Shown: positions 36,054 through 48,901, numbered from the stretch's first letter. The stretch: DNA of 64,000 bases from Heterobasidion occidentale (GCA_039111635.1 JBCAQO010000007.1:1302001-1366000), one strand, 5' to 3'. Notes: generated from the sequence alone by a model not told the origin. Program-made: numbers and translations.

Positions 36054-36473
36054 GGCCAATATCGCAGTCAAGGAGCATACGGCTCAGTACAGACTCAAGG
36101 AAAGGTACCTCGTAAAAATAAATTGGAAATGCGAAGCATGTGATCTCTAAAAACTGTATCCCGGGGTCTTTAAGGGACCCCGATTCCGGCAAGATCTAAA
36201 TCTCGCTTTTGGTCAAGGACGAGAAAAATCATAGGCTTTACGCTTTACAATATGCAGTCGTGGTGAAAAAAGGGGAAATGACCACTTGTGAGGCGTAGAA
36301 CAATAAGCCGATCGCTTATAAGAACTTATACTGGCGATTCAAGAACGCACATCATCATAGATACATGTTTTCTGTGCTCCAGTTACACAAAAAGAGTGCC
36401 GCTTCAAGGAAGAATGAGATCGAACACACGGCAATCATGTTAACAGCACTGCAAATTTCCAGGTAATTCAAAA
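36054..36473. other. Intergenic region between RPA49 and UTP10
   Basis: About 420 bp, promoter of UTP10 plus 3' end of RPA49, both minus. No other signal was identified. Confidence 0.4.
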
Positions 36474-38187
36474 CTACCGCGAGAAGGCCTGTAGAAGTAT
36501 TTCAACCTCTCCTGCCTGTTCTCGGCTTCGGGAAGGTGAGCGGCATTTCAGTAGGGCCCGCTTATTCTCGGCGGCGCTGTCAGGTAGACCTAATCTCTTC
36601 ATGTCGTGAAGAGTCAGAGTCTCAATTTTGCAGCCTATATTTGAACAGGGAAATTAACAGGAAGTATGACAATTGAAAACACAAGAAGCATCACCTAATG
36701 AGCGGAATAACGTGTTTATTCTATCATAGAGAATGAGTAGACTGCAGTATAGGCCCGAGAAAAGACTGACCTCGTGACGCCCAATTTGAGATCCGTTGCC
36801 ATGAGCTGAGTATCTGTCGCATAATCGTCGACTCTCAAACAGAGAGCAAACATACTTGTCAATAGAATCGTGTCCGTCTGAGAAGTCATATGGGCTCTTG
36901 AGGCGAGGTCAATCATGTTAGCAGCTACAACGTGTAATTCACTAACTTTGTGGAACCCCTTGCTTTCTCCGTAAAGCGTGTGAGGAGGCCATCGACGACA
37001 ACCTCAGGTGCTGGAGACAAGCGCTCTAGAAGCGCACGTCTTTCTGGTACTGCTTTTCCCGTAGCAGAACGGAAAGCCATCAATGTTGTGATATATATCA
37101 ACATTTTGCTATAAGTCTCGTTGAGGATTTTGGAACAACCGAAATATCAGGACATGTGCGTACACAATTTTGGAGCTTGGTTTGGGTGTTGCGTACGCGA
37201 GGTTCAAGTGCTCGCGGACCCATTGGCTTCTCGCATTCGGCAGCGACTTCATCCGATCGAGCGTTGAACTCATATTTTTTAATGGGCGATAAAGAGCGTC
37301 GAGAGCACCCCACTCTTGCTCTGGAATGATGCCATGCAGTGGATAAGCGTCTTCTGGTGTTTCGGCATCCATATTATAAGGTGGGATCAACCGCGCAGCA
37401 TCGGCAGCGAGCTTTGCCTCATCTAGATCGCGGTATGATTTTTTTTCCAGACTGATACCATGACCCGGGTACACGTACCTTTTGTGGGGAGATTTCGGTC
37501 CCCTCTTCGATACGATCTTGCAGCATCCCTGCAACGTTCTCCATCGCGCTCACGTCGACTTTGTTGCGCTCATAAGCACGAATGGCAGCCTGAGCCTTCT
37601 TCGTCCCGAATGTCTCCCCCAATGCATTACGCGCTTGCAAGCGCTCCGCTGCGGTAGGCGCAATAGGCTTGAGGTGCTTGAGTGCTTTGACCTGTCGAGT
37701 GAGGATGTAAAGAGGTGCAGACTGCAGGACCACCTTTCCGGTAGATGGGTGGTGAACAGCAAGGTAATACCTGGAAGCATTTATAAGGAGATGGAAAGAT
37801 ATGAATTCAGGAGTAAGCACCTGCTGCCCAGACCATTTTCTTCGCCAATGCTCGGTCCGGAGAATTCTATTGAGTCTGTTTCACCAGCTACGACCGTATT
37901 CTGCTTCACGAACTCTCTATCGTCCTCTCCTTCGCGAACATAACATTGGAAAGCCGTTGACTTGGGAGGCTGGAGCGATGGAAAGCTCACTAAAATGTAA
38001 ATTGCGATCGTAACCGAAGGCATAAGTACCTCCCGCGGCTCGGTCGATCGTACAGACAATGGAACTTACCAAGGACAGGACCAGGTTGAGTCGCTGGGAT
38101 ATGGGAAAGTTCTAGGGATATGTTTCTTCGCTCCTCTGCATCTGACGGACCGCGTTTCCGTTTTCTAGAAAGAGTTGGTGAAGGCAT
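36474..38187 (-). CDS. RPA49: RNA polymerase I subunit A49
   Basis: Pol I-specific subunit; its N-terminus dimerises with A34 and its C-terminal tandem winged helix supports initiation and elongation on rDNA. The start MPSPTLSRKRKRGPSDAEE leads to HIPATQPGPVLVSFPSLQPP, and the dimerisation region continues through YYLAVHHPSTGKVVLQSAP and LYILTRQVKALK. The middle has ETFGTKKAQAAIRAYERNKV and PPYNMDAETPEDAYPL. The C-terminal domain has LGCKIETLTLHDMKRLGLPD and ends AGEVEILLQAFSR. Five or six introns are inferred. No anomaly was seen. Confidence 0.92.
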
Positions 38188-38579
38188 GAATGTGGTGGAC
38201 GGAGAAGTGGTACGGAAAACGCCGAAAGGTGATCGGGCCCGATCCATGTCCCGGCTGCGTCTACGTACGGGGGACTCACACGGACTCACACTGGACTCAT
38301 GTTAGAGCTACAATCTTATTTGCTTGCAGATGAAAACGAGGTTGAATTGTTTCAAGTAAATTCAGTAGACATCAACAACCCAATTTCTGACATAATGCTA
38401 ACCCCGACAGAGTCCCGACAGGCACTCTGGCTGCTGGCAAACAGTAAATCGTTCAAAACTTAGTCCCTGCATATATTTCAAGAGCAGCAGAAGAAGGGAA
38501 GGAAGTCAGAAAATTCATATGAGGTCTGACAATACTCACTATCATGTACAACGATTTTGCTCGAATAAAAAGGAGGTCC
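38188..38579. other. Intergenic region between DUF1365 gene and RPA49
   Basis: About 390 bp between same-strand genes; nothing beyond expected promoter and 3' sequence was recognised. Confidence 0.4.
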
Positions 38580-40338
38580 CTAGTTCCACCCCTCCTCGGT
38601 ATTACGATGTGGTTGTAGCGTCGTTGTTCTTGCAGATGTTTCTGGGTGCTTCGACGCCCATTTAACCCCTGCAATCGTCCAAATGGAGTACTCGACCCAC
38701 TCAACAACAAAGCAGGTGCCGAGAAGGACGATAAAGGGCACCCAAGCTGTCACATCTCGCACCGCGGGATCAAGTGCATTAGACAGTGGAACAGGTATCT
38801 TCTCACATCCACGAGTTTCCAGTGGGGAGCGCGAGGCGCGCAGGCTCTGAGATATGGACGATCTAGGATGATGTGGGCTTGATGAAGAAGCGAAAAGCTC
38901 TCGAAACAGGTTGTCATCAGAGGTGATAAACTCTCCCAACTCACCCCCTCTGATCGATTGCGGCCCACCCAACACGAGCGCGGCATCTGCGCTTGGCGCG
39001 AGTAAAAGAAGTGTGAACAGGCGCGGGGAGAGAGATGAGATTGTCAAGTACTTTTGGACTTTCAGCGTGTCCTCCGAGTCTTGAAATGGTACGAAGGCCT
39101 GGGTAGGCAGGTATGGGTTTCCAGGTTTCAGCGTAATCTCCATTCCAAGTTCGTTCGCGCGTCGAGATAGAAAGCTGGAAACATGCTTTTTGGAGAGACG
39201 TTCGAGGAGGGATGGTACCTTCCAGTATACACCACCTCCTTGTATGCTTTTTGATTCGTCCTTGCTGACTCCTTTCTCTCCCTCGTCAGATTCTTGCGTA
39301 CTTGCCTTGGCGGAGGCCCAGCCTCTCGTGACAGGCTGCATTTCTGGTCGCTTCCAGACTCCTAACGAACGGTTGTAATGGAGGATATATGCATGACGCA
39401 GGATTCGTGGAAAGGTCATGAGCAGAATGAATGGCTGGGCGATCAAGGTGGTCATGAGAGAAGACGTCGTAAGCGGTATGGCCACGTTCGTCCAATGCAG
39501 TGCAGTCAGCTTGAGGGGGCCCTTCTCTTTAACACCGTCCGTGTCCGCAGATGGCTCATTCAAGTGCACTCGGACGGCAGGTTTAGGGTACAATTTCGAA
39601 GCTGAGGGGTCGTTGGGGGATTTAATGGTGCACGTACTGAGATTGTATACGTGCCTGTGCGGTCGTTAAACGGAGAAACATGAAATTCTCTGGAAAATGT
39701 CCATTGGTGCTCAAAACTAACATGCAAACCGACTTGGTCAGCCTCAAATTTGAAGAAACAGATGAAATCAATCACCCCCTATCAGGCGTCTCTTCGTCCT
39801 TCCCGATTTCGAGAATATGAACATGACGTTCTCCAAATGTGTTATGTATCTTCATATATCGGGTCTGAGCGTACGCACGTCGTAATCAAAATGTCATACA
39901 TACCTCGAGTACAACTGTCCATAGTCTTCCGTCCATATAACAAAAATATACGGTCAAAGGATTGGTACCCTCGTATCCGAGGTAACTGGGCATAGTCATA
40001 ATCCACGCGTCGCTCATGTTGATAACATCATGGATTCCGAAGTCTTCTATTACTCGTACAAGTTTATTCCGGATAGATGTTTCTTTACCGCCATCTTCGT
40101 AGAGGTAGCCTGACGCACGAAGACCAGCGATGCGGCACGAAGCTCCTCCATATGAGAAGAGGTATCCATTCAACAGAGAGAGCTTGTTAGATTCAAGTTC
40201 CGAGAGAGATACAAAGAAGGACAGGACAGGATAGGTGAATGAATGTCGAGATTGAACTGGGAGTAGGCGCGAGTGGGTTACGGTGGTGCGAAGTATGTAA
40301 CCAGGAGCCTGTGAAGGTTTCACTGTTGAGTCTGGCAT
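38580..40338 (-). CDS. DUF1365 family membrane-associated protein
   Basis: Member of the DUF1365 family; biochemical role is not known to me. It starts MPDSTVKPSQAPGYILRTTV. The hallmark VTHSRLLPVQSRHSFTYPV matches the family's basic HxR...HxFxYxV opening, and GYEGTNPLTVYFCY matches the NPxSxYYCY motif. WTFSREFHVSPFNDRTGTY continues the domain. The last long exon (38,580-39,593) has two hydrophobic stretches, IPLTTSSLMTTLIAQPFILL and a C-terminal WVPFIVLLGTCFVVEWVEYS. These suggest a membrane protein and are an extension relative to short bacterial members. It ends TEEGWN. It diverges from the AT-hook gene. Confidence 0.88.
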
Positions 40339-40571
40339 CTTGACGTTAGAAAGCGCGAGAGGCGAATGAATATGTCAAGCACCGCAGACCGTAGCAGAGT
40401 CGGTTATCGTCCACGTGAAGGATGGCAACGGCGTTACACTCGGCGGACGCGTTGCCGTCAACGATGAGCTCACGTGACTGCCTTAATTGCTCACGTGGAG
40501 CATGTGCTTTCCGATCGGAATTGTTGTTTGTTGCAGTCTTTCTGCATTCTCGCCCATACAGCTCCTCAAGG

Positions 40572-42806
40572 ATGCCAGTTCTACATCCTCAGCCAACAAA
40601 CCTGGATAAAAAGATCAGTGGGGGCGTCAAATCCGTAGAAGAGAGTAAGGCGGAACGGCAGCAGCGCCACCAAGCGCGTTTCAGAGATCGTGGAGGGTGT
40701 GTCTTCCACTAGCATGCATTAGAACTTCCGATAACATGACATTATCCATCGACCTTTTTTTAAAGCATATTTGTTCCATCTGCGACTAATGACCTCGTGG
40801 ATATCTTGTTGTCCCGGAAGTTCAATGCCGAGTCACCCCTCAAAGTACGATCTAGCCCACAGAAGTCAAAGGGCCGCGCGAGCACTGCAGCAATTGGGTC
40901 CACAGCGAAGCGAAACACCCAAACTGAGACCCCACGCAAAATCTCTGCTACTCAGAAGTCCAAGTCCGCGACAAAGGTGGATGCAGAATCGTCAGCGAAG
41001 ATGGTTACGAAGAAGGGTACAAGGAGAAAGAGTCGAGTCTCTACAGTCTCTACAAAGTCTGCTTTCCCTGAACGTGCGTGTCACATTGCTCTATATGTAC
41101 CAGGTTACGTGTCCAATCCAGCAGCCATCTGACCTATCTATGCAGGGGGAGAAGGTGATGTGGCAGACATCTCCAAGGCAGTCACGAAGCCTTCACAACC
41201 CAAGGCGCATGACATCGCGCCTAAGTCTAGCAAGTCTGCAGCAGCACGGATTGCCGAAATTGGTATGCTCCCCAATCTATCAATGTCTGAGCGTCGTACT
41301 CAAACTATTCTTCTTGTAATAGTCAATTCCACTATACCTACGCCAGTCATGACGAAGGTCAGGAGAATACCTGGATATAAACTCCATGAGGAGGAGGGCT
41401 CGTCAGAAGACTCCTCCAAGGCAACGCAACTGGTCGTCCAGGCTCAACATGCGTCCAAGGCTTTCGATGACCATGGTGGTACTGTAGCCAAACAGCCAGC
41501 CTCGAAGAAGAAGGCCGCTGGACCAAAGAGGACAGTCGTCAAGTCAGGTGTACATGAGGACACGCTTCAGACGAAACAGGGGAGAGGAAGGCCGAAGAAG
41601 AAACCTGTCGAGGATGGAGGTCCAGCTCGAACCAAGACGCGTACCGGCCAGTCTAAGCAAAGCTTCAAGAACCAACAAAACCAGGACAATGTACCGAGCC
41701 TAACCCAACCTCCATCTCACTCTATCCCCACCGCTACTTCGTCTCGCCGATCCTCGCCCGAATCTCTGCATTCATCCACTGCTACCACTTCCTCCGCATC
41801 AGCTTCGAGGCAGACACAAGCACCCACATCTAGAGCGACATCATATACAACGCCCGAGTCTGATTCTGTGCCCAATCGCAAAAATCAGAAACCTCTGAGA
41901 AATCCCATCAAATCAAAACCAAACGCTCGATCGGCCGTCGCACGAGGGCTGCCACCTATTACCGAAACAGGTGAAGGTGTAGAGGTCTCTGTCGGCATTG
42001 ATGAGGAAGAGGCTCTATATTCGGAGCCTCTGCCAGGGTCGGACGAGTCTGTCGAGGTGCCTCTTGTTGAGGTCATGAAGCTGCAAATTTTGGCTAGACG
42101 CAGAGGTAAGCAGAAGGCTCAACCAAATGCGGAACCCGACCCACCTGCCCGTGGATCGAGTACGAAAAAACGGTCTCGGAAAACTCTCTGAGGTCGAGGA
42201 GGAGCCTAAGGTGGCACCTGCGAAAAAACGTGCGAAACCGGCTTCACGGAGCGTTGGAGAAGCAGCTTCCCTGAAAAAGCGTAACGCCCAGCGAAATCAT
42301 GGCGCACAAGAGGATGAAGCCCTCGAACAAGATATCCCTCGGCAGTCGAAGAAGCGTAAAAATGCGAGCGAGCTGCGTCGTCAGAACAAGAGGGCTCGAA
42401 GTCAATATCAACTAGAGCAAGATGATGAGCCCTCCTTCAGGTATGAGTTTCTCGCTCGCATCAACTCAGTTCTTAACGGTAATGACACCACCCACAATAT
42501 ATAGTCACGACAAGGAGAATATTGTATTCAAGAATGCTCGTGAAGCGCCTCAGAGATCACCTGTGAAGGTACGGCCTTGTTTTTCGAGGTATCTTCCTGA
42601 CAGCTGAGATTCATCTTCAGCCTCTTCCTAACCGAGGTCAACCTCCAAAGTTCAAACTTGAGCATACGGGGGGCATCAGGCGCGTCAAGCGTATCAACGT
42701 CCCTCGCAGAGCGCCCAAAGACGTCCTCAGACGCGCCGAAGCAAATGCTCTCAGAAGCCAAGCCAACGCGAATGACGATGATGATCCTATCAACTTGTTT
42801 TCATGA
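40572..42806 (+). CDS. Basic, AT-hook-containing nuclear protein of unknown function
   Basis: I do not recognise the family. The start MPVLHPQPTNLDKKISGG leads, through an intron, to RFRDRGGIFVPSATNDLVDI, the most ordered segment. The rest is Lys/Ser/Thr-rich with repeated SxxK motifs, an AT-hook core GRGRPKKKP (about 41,583-41,609) and basic clusters. The last exon gives KRINVPRRAPKDVLRRAEAN and ends DDDDPINLFS. Five to seven exons are inferred. Composition suggests a chromatin- or kinetochore-associated protein, but this is inference only. The conserved ends flanking a disordered middle argue that it is one real gene. Confidence 0.72.
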
Positions 42807-43108
42807 AAAGTGATCTGATTTCATCTACATATATATCTTTCCTTTACTGGTTTGTCCCTGCACACGGACCTTGCTTTGCACGACACTTTCATCTAAATTT
42901 GCTCTCTCACACATCTATACTCAGCCTAAATATATATTACATTGTTGCGAAAGAAATGATCACAGTAGGGACGTGACGTTGTACAGTGAATTTCGCCACG
43001 TACTCACAACGAGTGAAAGCCAGGATGAACAATGCAATAACAACAGGAATAAGTAAGATAGACAGCAACGAGGCAGCACGACAATCCGACACGGCCTGAC
43101 AACATCTG
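42807..43108. other. Convergent intergenic region
   Basis: About 300 bp between the 3' ends of the AT-hook gene and SET2. Nothing else was recognised. Confidence 0.4.
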
Positions 43109-46100
43109 CTATGAGGCGATTCCCACTGTTCCGACCTCCCGCATGGAAAGATCACCATCAGCGTCTCGCACAGGGTCCTTCGCATCCCAAGCCGCACTCC
43201 ACCCACGCTTCCTTGGATCCGTTGCTACGGCTGTCGACGTGTCAGACTCTGCAGGCTCTACCGGTGTCCGTTCGTCATCTCCTGGCGTCTCGTCTCTATC
43301 TTCCTCGTGCTCGTCAATGCGACCGCCCCCATTTATATGCATTGCCTCCTCGGGGGACATCGATCGACCATTGATCCGGTGTTCTGTCGAAGGTTTCAAT
43401 CGAGACGAAGAGCCTGAGGAGCCTGAGGACGACTTTGGGTCTCGTTTGGTGAGTTGACCTTGCTTTTCGAGCTTGTAAATAATCTTGACAGTATAATCGC
43501 GAGCGAACTTCTGTATCTTATAGATCGTATCGTCCGAAAGGGATTCATACTTGCTGTTCCCCCGGGCGTCCTGAGATTTCTTCTCCTTATCAGCAAGAAT
43601 ATGGGTGAGCTGGGGAAGATGCGAGTTAGTGGACCAAACTTGCACGATCATCGTAACAAACTCCTGACCTCCTTCGCGTGCTTCTTGAATACATCCACAT
43701 CCATTCTTGCCCGATGTCGGGACATGGTCCTCACCACGACCGGGCTGATCAGCTTCAGTAACCTCTTGTGCATATTTGCCTCCTTTTCCTCTTTCCTTTT
43801 TTTCTCTTTCTCCTTCCGCTCCTTCCGCCTCCGCTCCTTCTCCTCTTTATCCACAGTGAAACCTTCGTCCTTTTCAGCATCGGCTTTCGCCTTTGCCTCT
43901 GCCTCTGCGGCCCGAGCAGCCTCTTTTTCTGCGGCCGCAGTAATGATAGCAGCGAGTTCGGCGCGAGTTGCCTGCAGCGTCATATAATGTTCGTAATTCG
44001 CTGCTGCTGCGTGCACGAAAGAATCAGGGGGAGGGGAAGGTGGGCGTCTGGGTTGACGAGAGGGTCGCTTGGCTGCCGAGAAGCCCAAAGGCTTGATGTC
44101 GAGGTCGACTTCGACTAGATCGTCCAATTTGGAACGCTTGGCTGGACGAGACTCTTCTTCGGGTGGTGCAAAGACTCCCGGTGGCAAGATGGGATAGTAG
44201 CTTTCGCCCGTCTGTAATGAATCTATAAGTCCAGACATCCAAGATACTGTGCAGTGCGCCTACCTCTTTGTTCCTTTTAGGTATCCGATATAGAGTCTCT
44301 AAAGTCGCCCATTTATCGAGGAGCTATCGGAATGGTCATGTTATGCATGATGAAGACTAATAGGTGACGCACCTTCTGAGCTGCGGTCTTCAACGCCTCA
44401 TTGTTGGACTGAGTGCAAGCTTGCACAGGTATATTGACCCTTGAATCGTCGACCTTATTCCGATATATCAGAGGTAAAGCTGTCATGCATTGTATACCCT
44501 GTATAAGTGATTCAGAAAAGTGAAATGTGAGAGCAATTGGTGAGAAAAACGCACGAGCAATTGCATTTCCTCATCGTTCTCATAATCTCCCATGATATTC
44601 TTCATGGCACTAAAGACGCGAAGACGCATGAGGAGGCGTAGAGCTGCCGTATCTTCAGAAATCTAAAATGGTCTAGCGTGAGATAGGGAAAGGCTGTGGA
44701 GTGCATGACCCTCACCTTAATTCGAGTGAGTAGCTTGAACATGACCTTGCGACTTTGTGTTTGACGCATAGCTTGTACCATCTTCGCGACATCTTTCTCC
44801 ACCAAAGGCTTAAGATCCGGCTGTGGGATGATCGAACATTGGTACGGATTTTCAACGCAAGGCTGGTGCGACCTACCACAAAGTCTTCGTCCAGCTTTTT
44901 GCTCTTCTTCTTCTTGTTCCCTTTGAGGCCAAGTCGGTTGACTTCTTCAGTGATACCAAGGGCTGGAATGTATCGTCAATGATGCCACAGAACAATAAGA
45001 TATTCAGTCAAGCACGAACCATCGAGATACAAATCGTCCATAGCCGCCAGATCGGTCTGCGTTTTCCCACCGATGAAACCAATACATTTCGCTTCACCGC
45101 AATAACAAGGCTGGGCTTCGTGACTTCACAGCGAGTTATCGACGTCAGAAATTTGGCGCATACTCGCAGATCAGGGAAGACGAACCCATATCGGTCAACG
45201 TTATAGTTGAACGTAAGCTCCTCGTTTTTCTTGATCGTCCTGTTTGCGAAGATGCCCATCCGCACGTGGTCTCCAATGGTCCATTTGGCGACATAGCAAT
45301 TTGGATTGCACGAATGGTTGGCGAATCGACCAATACCTCCTCGTTTGGTGGCATCGATGTACTAAGCGAGAGCAATATGATCAGGTTGCATAGTCGAAAG
45401 GAACTGTAGGAAATTTCACAGAGAAGAGCTACGAAGAAGAAACAAGTACGAAGCGACAAGCGTACCTCGTCTTTCTGCAACATCATGAAGTAGAAGTGCC
45501 GAATACCCTCCTCAGCGTATTCGCGCATCCGTTTTGCAAATGAAGGATGGGAAATCACATCGCCAACGTACTCGTAGATGAAGTCGTCCCTAGAGCCTCA
45601 TTAGGTTCGCGATAGCACTGGAGAGGCAGACAACGCACTTTTCCAAAACCGCACCCGCTCTCAACCCAAAACCTTTCTTTTCTGTTTTCACGATGTCTAT
45701 TGGCGCATAATCATGACGCTGAAACCTAGATATCGGAGAACAATTGTTTATCAACCAGAGAAGGCGCTACGTGGCGTGGAGAAAGTGCCTACCGTTGATT
45801 GAGACAGTGCGTCCCGCATCGACAGTCGTCGGGCAGACATTCAACTTGCGTGAGGCGATTGATGCAATCAGAACCGTCGCCGCACGCAATCCAAGGACTA
45901 TCTACGCCTATGTAACGAGAATCATTCGCACCAGCACTTCTTATGTTACGAGGACTAGCCCAACGATGGGCAGTCAGACAGAAAAAACGATGTACACACC
46001 ATGTTCATAGACACAATCACACGTCATGCTCTCCCCTGCCTCCCTGCTGAGCCCGAGCGTCCCATACTGATAGTGGTTGGCTGTGATTTCGACAAAGGTT

Positions 46101-46285
46101 TTCATAGCTTCCTCCCGTGCTACTGGAAGGTGGCCTATGAGCTGCGGTTCCTTGGGCACGGGCTTGGTAGATGCAGGAGGAGTTGATTCTTCCTTCATGG
46201 ATTCGGCGAGCAAAGGTTCGTCCTTGACGGACATAGGTTCCTTGAGCAAAGGCTCCGTCTTAACGACGTCGTGAGCGTCTTCCAT
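43109..46285 (-). CDS. SET2: Histone H3 lysine-36 methyltransferase SET2
   Basis: Methylates H3K36 during Pol II elongation. In order: N-terminal acidic exon starting [15 protein letters not shown]-type cysteine region (CDCVYEHG, then [18 protein letters not shown]); SET core with [32 protein letters not shown] and [13 protein letters not shown]; post-[22 protein letters not shown]-like helical region ([20 protein letters not shown]); and a C-terminal SRI domain ([38 protein letters not shown]) that binds the phosphorylated Pol II CTD. The end is [10 protein letters not shown]. The NHSCNPN and ELTFNY motifs are intact, so activity is expected. About 12 introns are inferred. Confidence 0.95.
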
Positions 46286-47035
46286 ATTGACGTCGAATGC
46301 GATACAAAGGCTGTGACCCTCCTTCTTGAGAGAGAGAGGTCGAGCGAGACTTGGACACAACTGTGAGGAGTGACCTTACAAGTTTCGGTCAAGGAAGGGC
46401 TTAGTTCTGGCACAAGCCGTGTGCGGCCTAAATCGCTCGTGTCACCGAATGAGACGAATGTCTCCTTGGAAAAGCGATTGAACCTAAAAATACAAGAGAA
46501 CAGTTTCAGATGCAAAGGACAGCTCAGGAAAATCCTCCTTGTGGGGTTAGAGCTTTGAAGGACCAAATTCCAAACACACAGGTTATGTGCCGTCGGCCAC
46601 AGTCACGCCTGGCTGCGGACTCCGACGAAATGAATCATTGGATGCGGCTGCCACGCTACCAGCCGCACCGTTCCTGAATGGTCCACCCTGCCTTTGCTGA
46701 GCCCTGTGAGGCAGTCATCATTTCCATCATATAATACCAAGCAAAGAATCCCATCGAGATCGCAAGCCGCCGCTGAACGGCTGTGCTCGCGAGGGTACGT
46801 CTCATCGACTAATTCTAAGTGTTTCTGTCCTATCACTCGAGATTAAGCTTCCAATCACTTCCAGATGTCTTGCTTTGACGATGCTAGTCGAGACAAGCCC
46901 ACGCAACTCGAGCAGAGTTGGACAGATAATCACGGTGCAAAGTATCCCAGGTGATGGAGTAGCCCCGTCAATGCAATATAGACCCATCTGACCCTACTGG
47001 CTACATACCTCGACAGTCCAAATCCTACCACTTGG
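46286..47035. other. Divergent intergenic region between SET2 and F-box gene
   Basis: About 750 bp. Open frames on both strands lack family features. It probably holds both promoters. Confidence 0.4.
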
Positions 47036-48901
47036 ATGTCCACACTGAATACACGGATTGCAGACCTGGATTGCGTGTCGGCTTCCAGTGACTCTGACCA
47101 GGTGTCCGTGGCCAGAGCGAGACTGGACGCGGAGATGGATGACCTGCGTCAAGTCATGCGCGAACTCGCAACCCGCCGCAACAACTTGTCTTCCATGTCC
47201 CGCCTTCCAGCTGAGCTTCTTTCCAAAATATTTGATTCTCTTGTCTTGGATGCCTCTGTTCACTATTTCGCCAAGAACTGCGTCAAGAGTTTCGACTGGA
47301 TCCAGGTTACGCACGTTTGCCGCCATTGGAGACAGGTTGCTTTGAACCATACCTCCTTTTGGGGCAACATCATCTGTACCATCCCCTCCTGGACACCTGA
47401 ATTCATCGCTCGCTCAAAACAGGCACCTATCCGCATCATACACCGTTCGGATGACACTCGCTGGAGATCTAGGCAAATCGACTCCCTGATATTGGCATTG
47501 TCTCATACTCACCGTGCTAAAGAAATATATCTCGCCGGAAAGGCTTCTCTTCTTCCGAGATTGATATCACACCTCTCGTGTCCTGCCCCGCTCCTAGAAT
47601 CGTTTGAAGCCGTCGCCAGTCCAGATTTTACTGGTCTCACCGATATGTTAAGAATCACTCGCGCTGCGGAAATTGTCTATTTTCCTCCCAGTCTCTTTGC
47701 TGGCGAGGCGCCTCTATTGAGGCGCCTCCACCTGAATCGTTGTGGGCTTGATTGGGATTCACCTCTCTATAACAATTTAGTTCATCTCGCTGTGGAGATG
47801 CCAATTTCAAACAGCTACATGGAAATCCCACCCAGTCGTGCTCAAATCCTTTCAAGCTTACAGAGGATGCCCAATATCGAGTCGTTGGAATTGAAGTCCG
47901 CCATTCCAAAGGCACGCGACGATTCTGCATCCGATCCCCTCGTCAAACTACCCTTCCTTCGTCGGCTCAACGTATCTAGTATCTCATCCTCATGCACTTG
48001 GTTGTTACAGCATATTGCGATACCGCCCACAGCCCACATTGAGGTATCCTGCCAGTGTTACAGCCGGAGCAATGAAGACTTCGCCATGCCACTGCCTTAT
48101 ATTGCTCCGTTTACCGGTGGGCCAGAGCCCTTGCGGTCCTTGTGGATTGACATCTACAATCTCGATACCATCGATGTGAAAGGTTGGCCATCACTATTCA
48201 ATGACCCGAGAGAGATGAACGACACCGATATCGAGCCATCCACCAACCTCTCATTCACCTGGCACCAGTGCGACGTCGACACATACGAGAAGATGCTCCG
48301 GATCGTGGTCGAAGCTCTTCACACTGCTGATATACACATGCTGTATCTTCGCATCTTGACCCGCTCTGGTATCAACGTGGCCAATCCTCAGGAATGGTTG
48401 TCCCTATTTTCAGTCTTTCCGTCTGTGCAGTCTCTCTGCTTAGAGTGCAATGCTGCCTTTCCCTTCGCTCGCGCGATGGCTATGGACGCGCTCGGAAAAC
48501 GCGATCCCCGTAGCCTCCACGAAAGCGGGGAAGAGATGCTGCTCATGCCAGACCTGCGAAACTTCACCTTATACTCCGTCGACTTCTTCCGCCACGTCCT
48601 TCCCGAGGGTGAATATCCCCGTGCTATGTTGTTCCCTAGCTTGGCCGCAAGAATTAAACGAAACGACCGTCTTAGGCGCATCCACGTTGTCCGATCCGCT
48701 CTTCACCCTGAATGGGTTGAGTCTCTCAAATCCCTGGTTCCCGTTGTCATTTGGGACGGGGTGGTGGATGCTGGTGTTCAAGACGGTGATGAGGAAGACG
48801 GTTGGACGGATCGCGACGATTTTGATATACATGACGACGCCTATGCCTATCTGCGCGACCTGGCGGATGATACCGAGGATTTAGCGCCTAAACACCGTTA
48901 G
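47036..48901 (+). CDS. F-box protein (intronless, 621 aa)
   Basis: Predicted substrate receptor of an SCF ubiquitin ligase. After a coiled-coil-like start (DAEMDDLRQVMRELATRRNN), the F-box is at about residues 54-110: SRLPAELLSKIFDSLVLD followed by WIQVTHVCRHWRQVALNHTS and FWGNII. This is the form abundant in agaricomycetes. The remainder has irregular leucine-rich segments (LRRLHLNRCGLD, IESLELKSAIPK, LRNFTLYSVDF), consistent with an LRR-like substrate-binding surface. It ends with an acidic tail. The single uninterrupted exon contrasts with its intron-rich neighbours and is typical of this expanded family. The substrate is unknown. Confidence 0.9.
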   Translation: MSTLNTRIADLDCVSASSDSDQVSVARARLDAEMDDLRQVMRELATRRNNLSSMSRLPAELLSKIFDSLVLDASVHYFAKNCVKSFDWIQVTHVCRHWRQVALNHTSFWGNIICTIPSWTPEFIARSKQAPIRIIHRSDDTRWRSRQIDSLILALSHTHRAKEIYLAGKASLLPRLISHLSCPAPLLESFEAVASPDFTGLTDMLRITRAAEIVYFPPSLFAGEAPLLRRLHLNRCGLDWDSPLYNNLVHLAVEMPISNSYMEIPPSRAQILSSLQRMPNIESLELKSAIPKARDDSASDPLVKLPFLRRLNVSSISSSCTWLLQHIAIPPTAHIEVSCQCYSRSNEDFAMPLPYIAPFTGGPEPLRSLWIDIYNLDTIDVKGWPSLFNDPREMNDTDIEPSTNLSFTWHQCDVDTYEKMLRIVVEALHTADIHMLYLRILTRSGINVANPQEWLSLFSVFPSVQSLCLECNAAFPFARAMAMDALGKRDPRSLHESGEEMLLMPDLRNFTLYSVDFFRHVLPEGEYPRAMLFPSLAARIKRNDRLRRIHVVRSALHPEWVESLKSLVPVVIWDGVVDAGVQDGDEEDGWTDRDDFDIHDDAYAYLRDLADDTEDLAPKHR

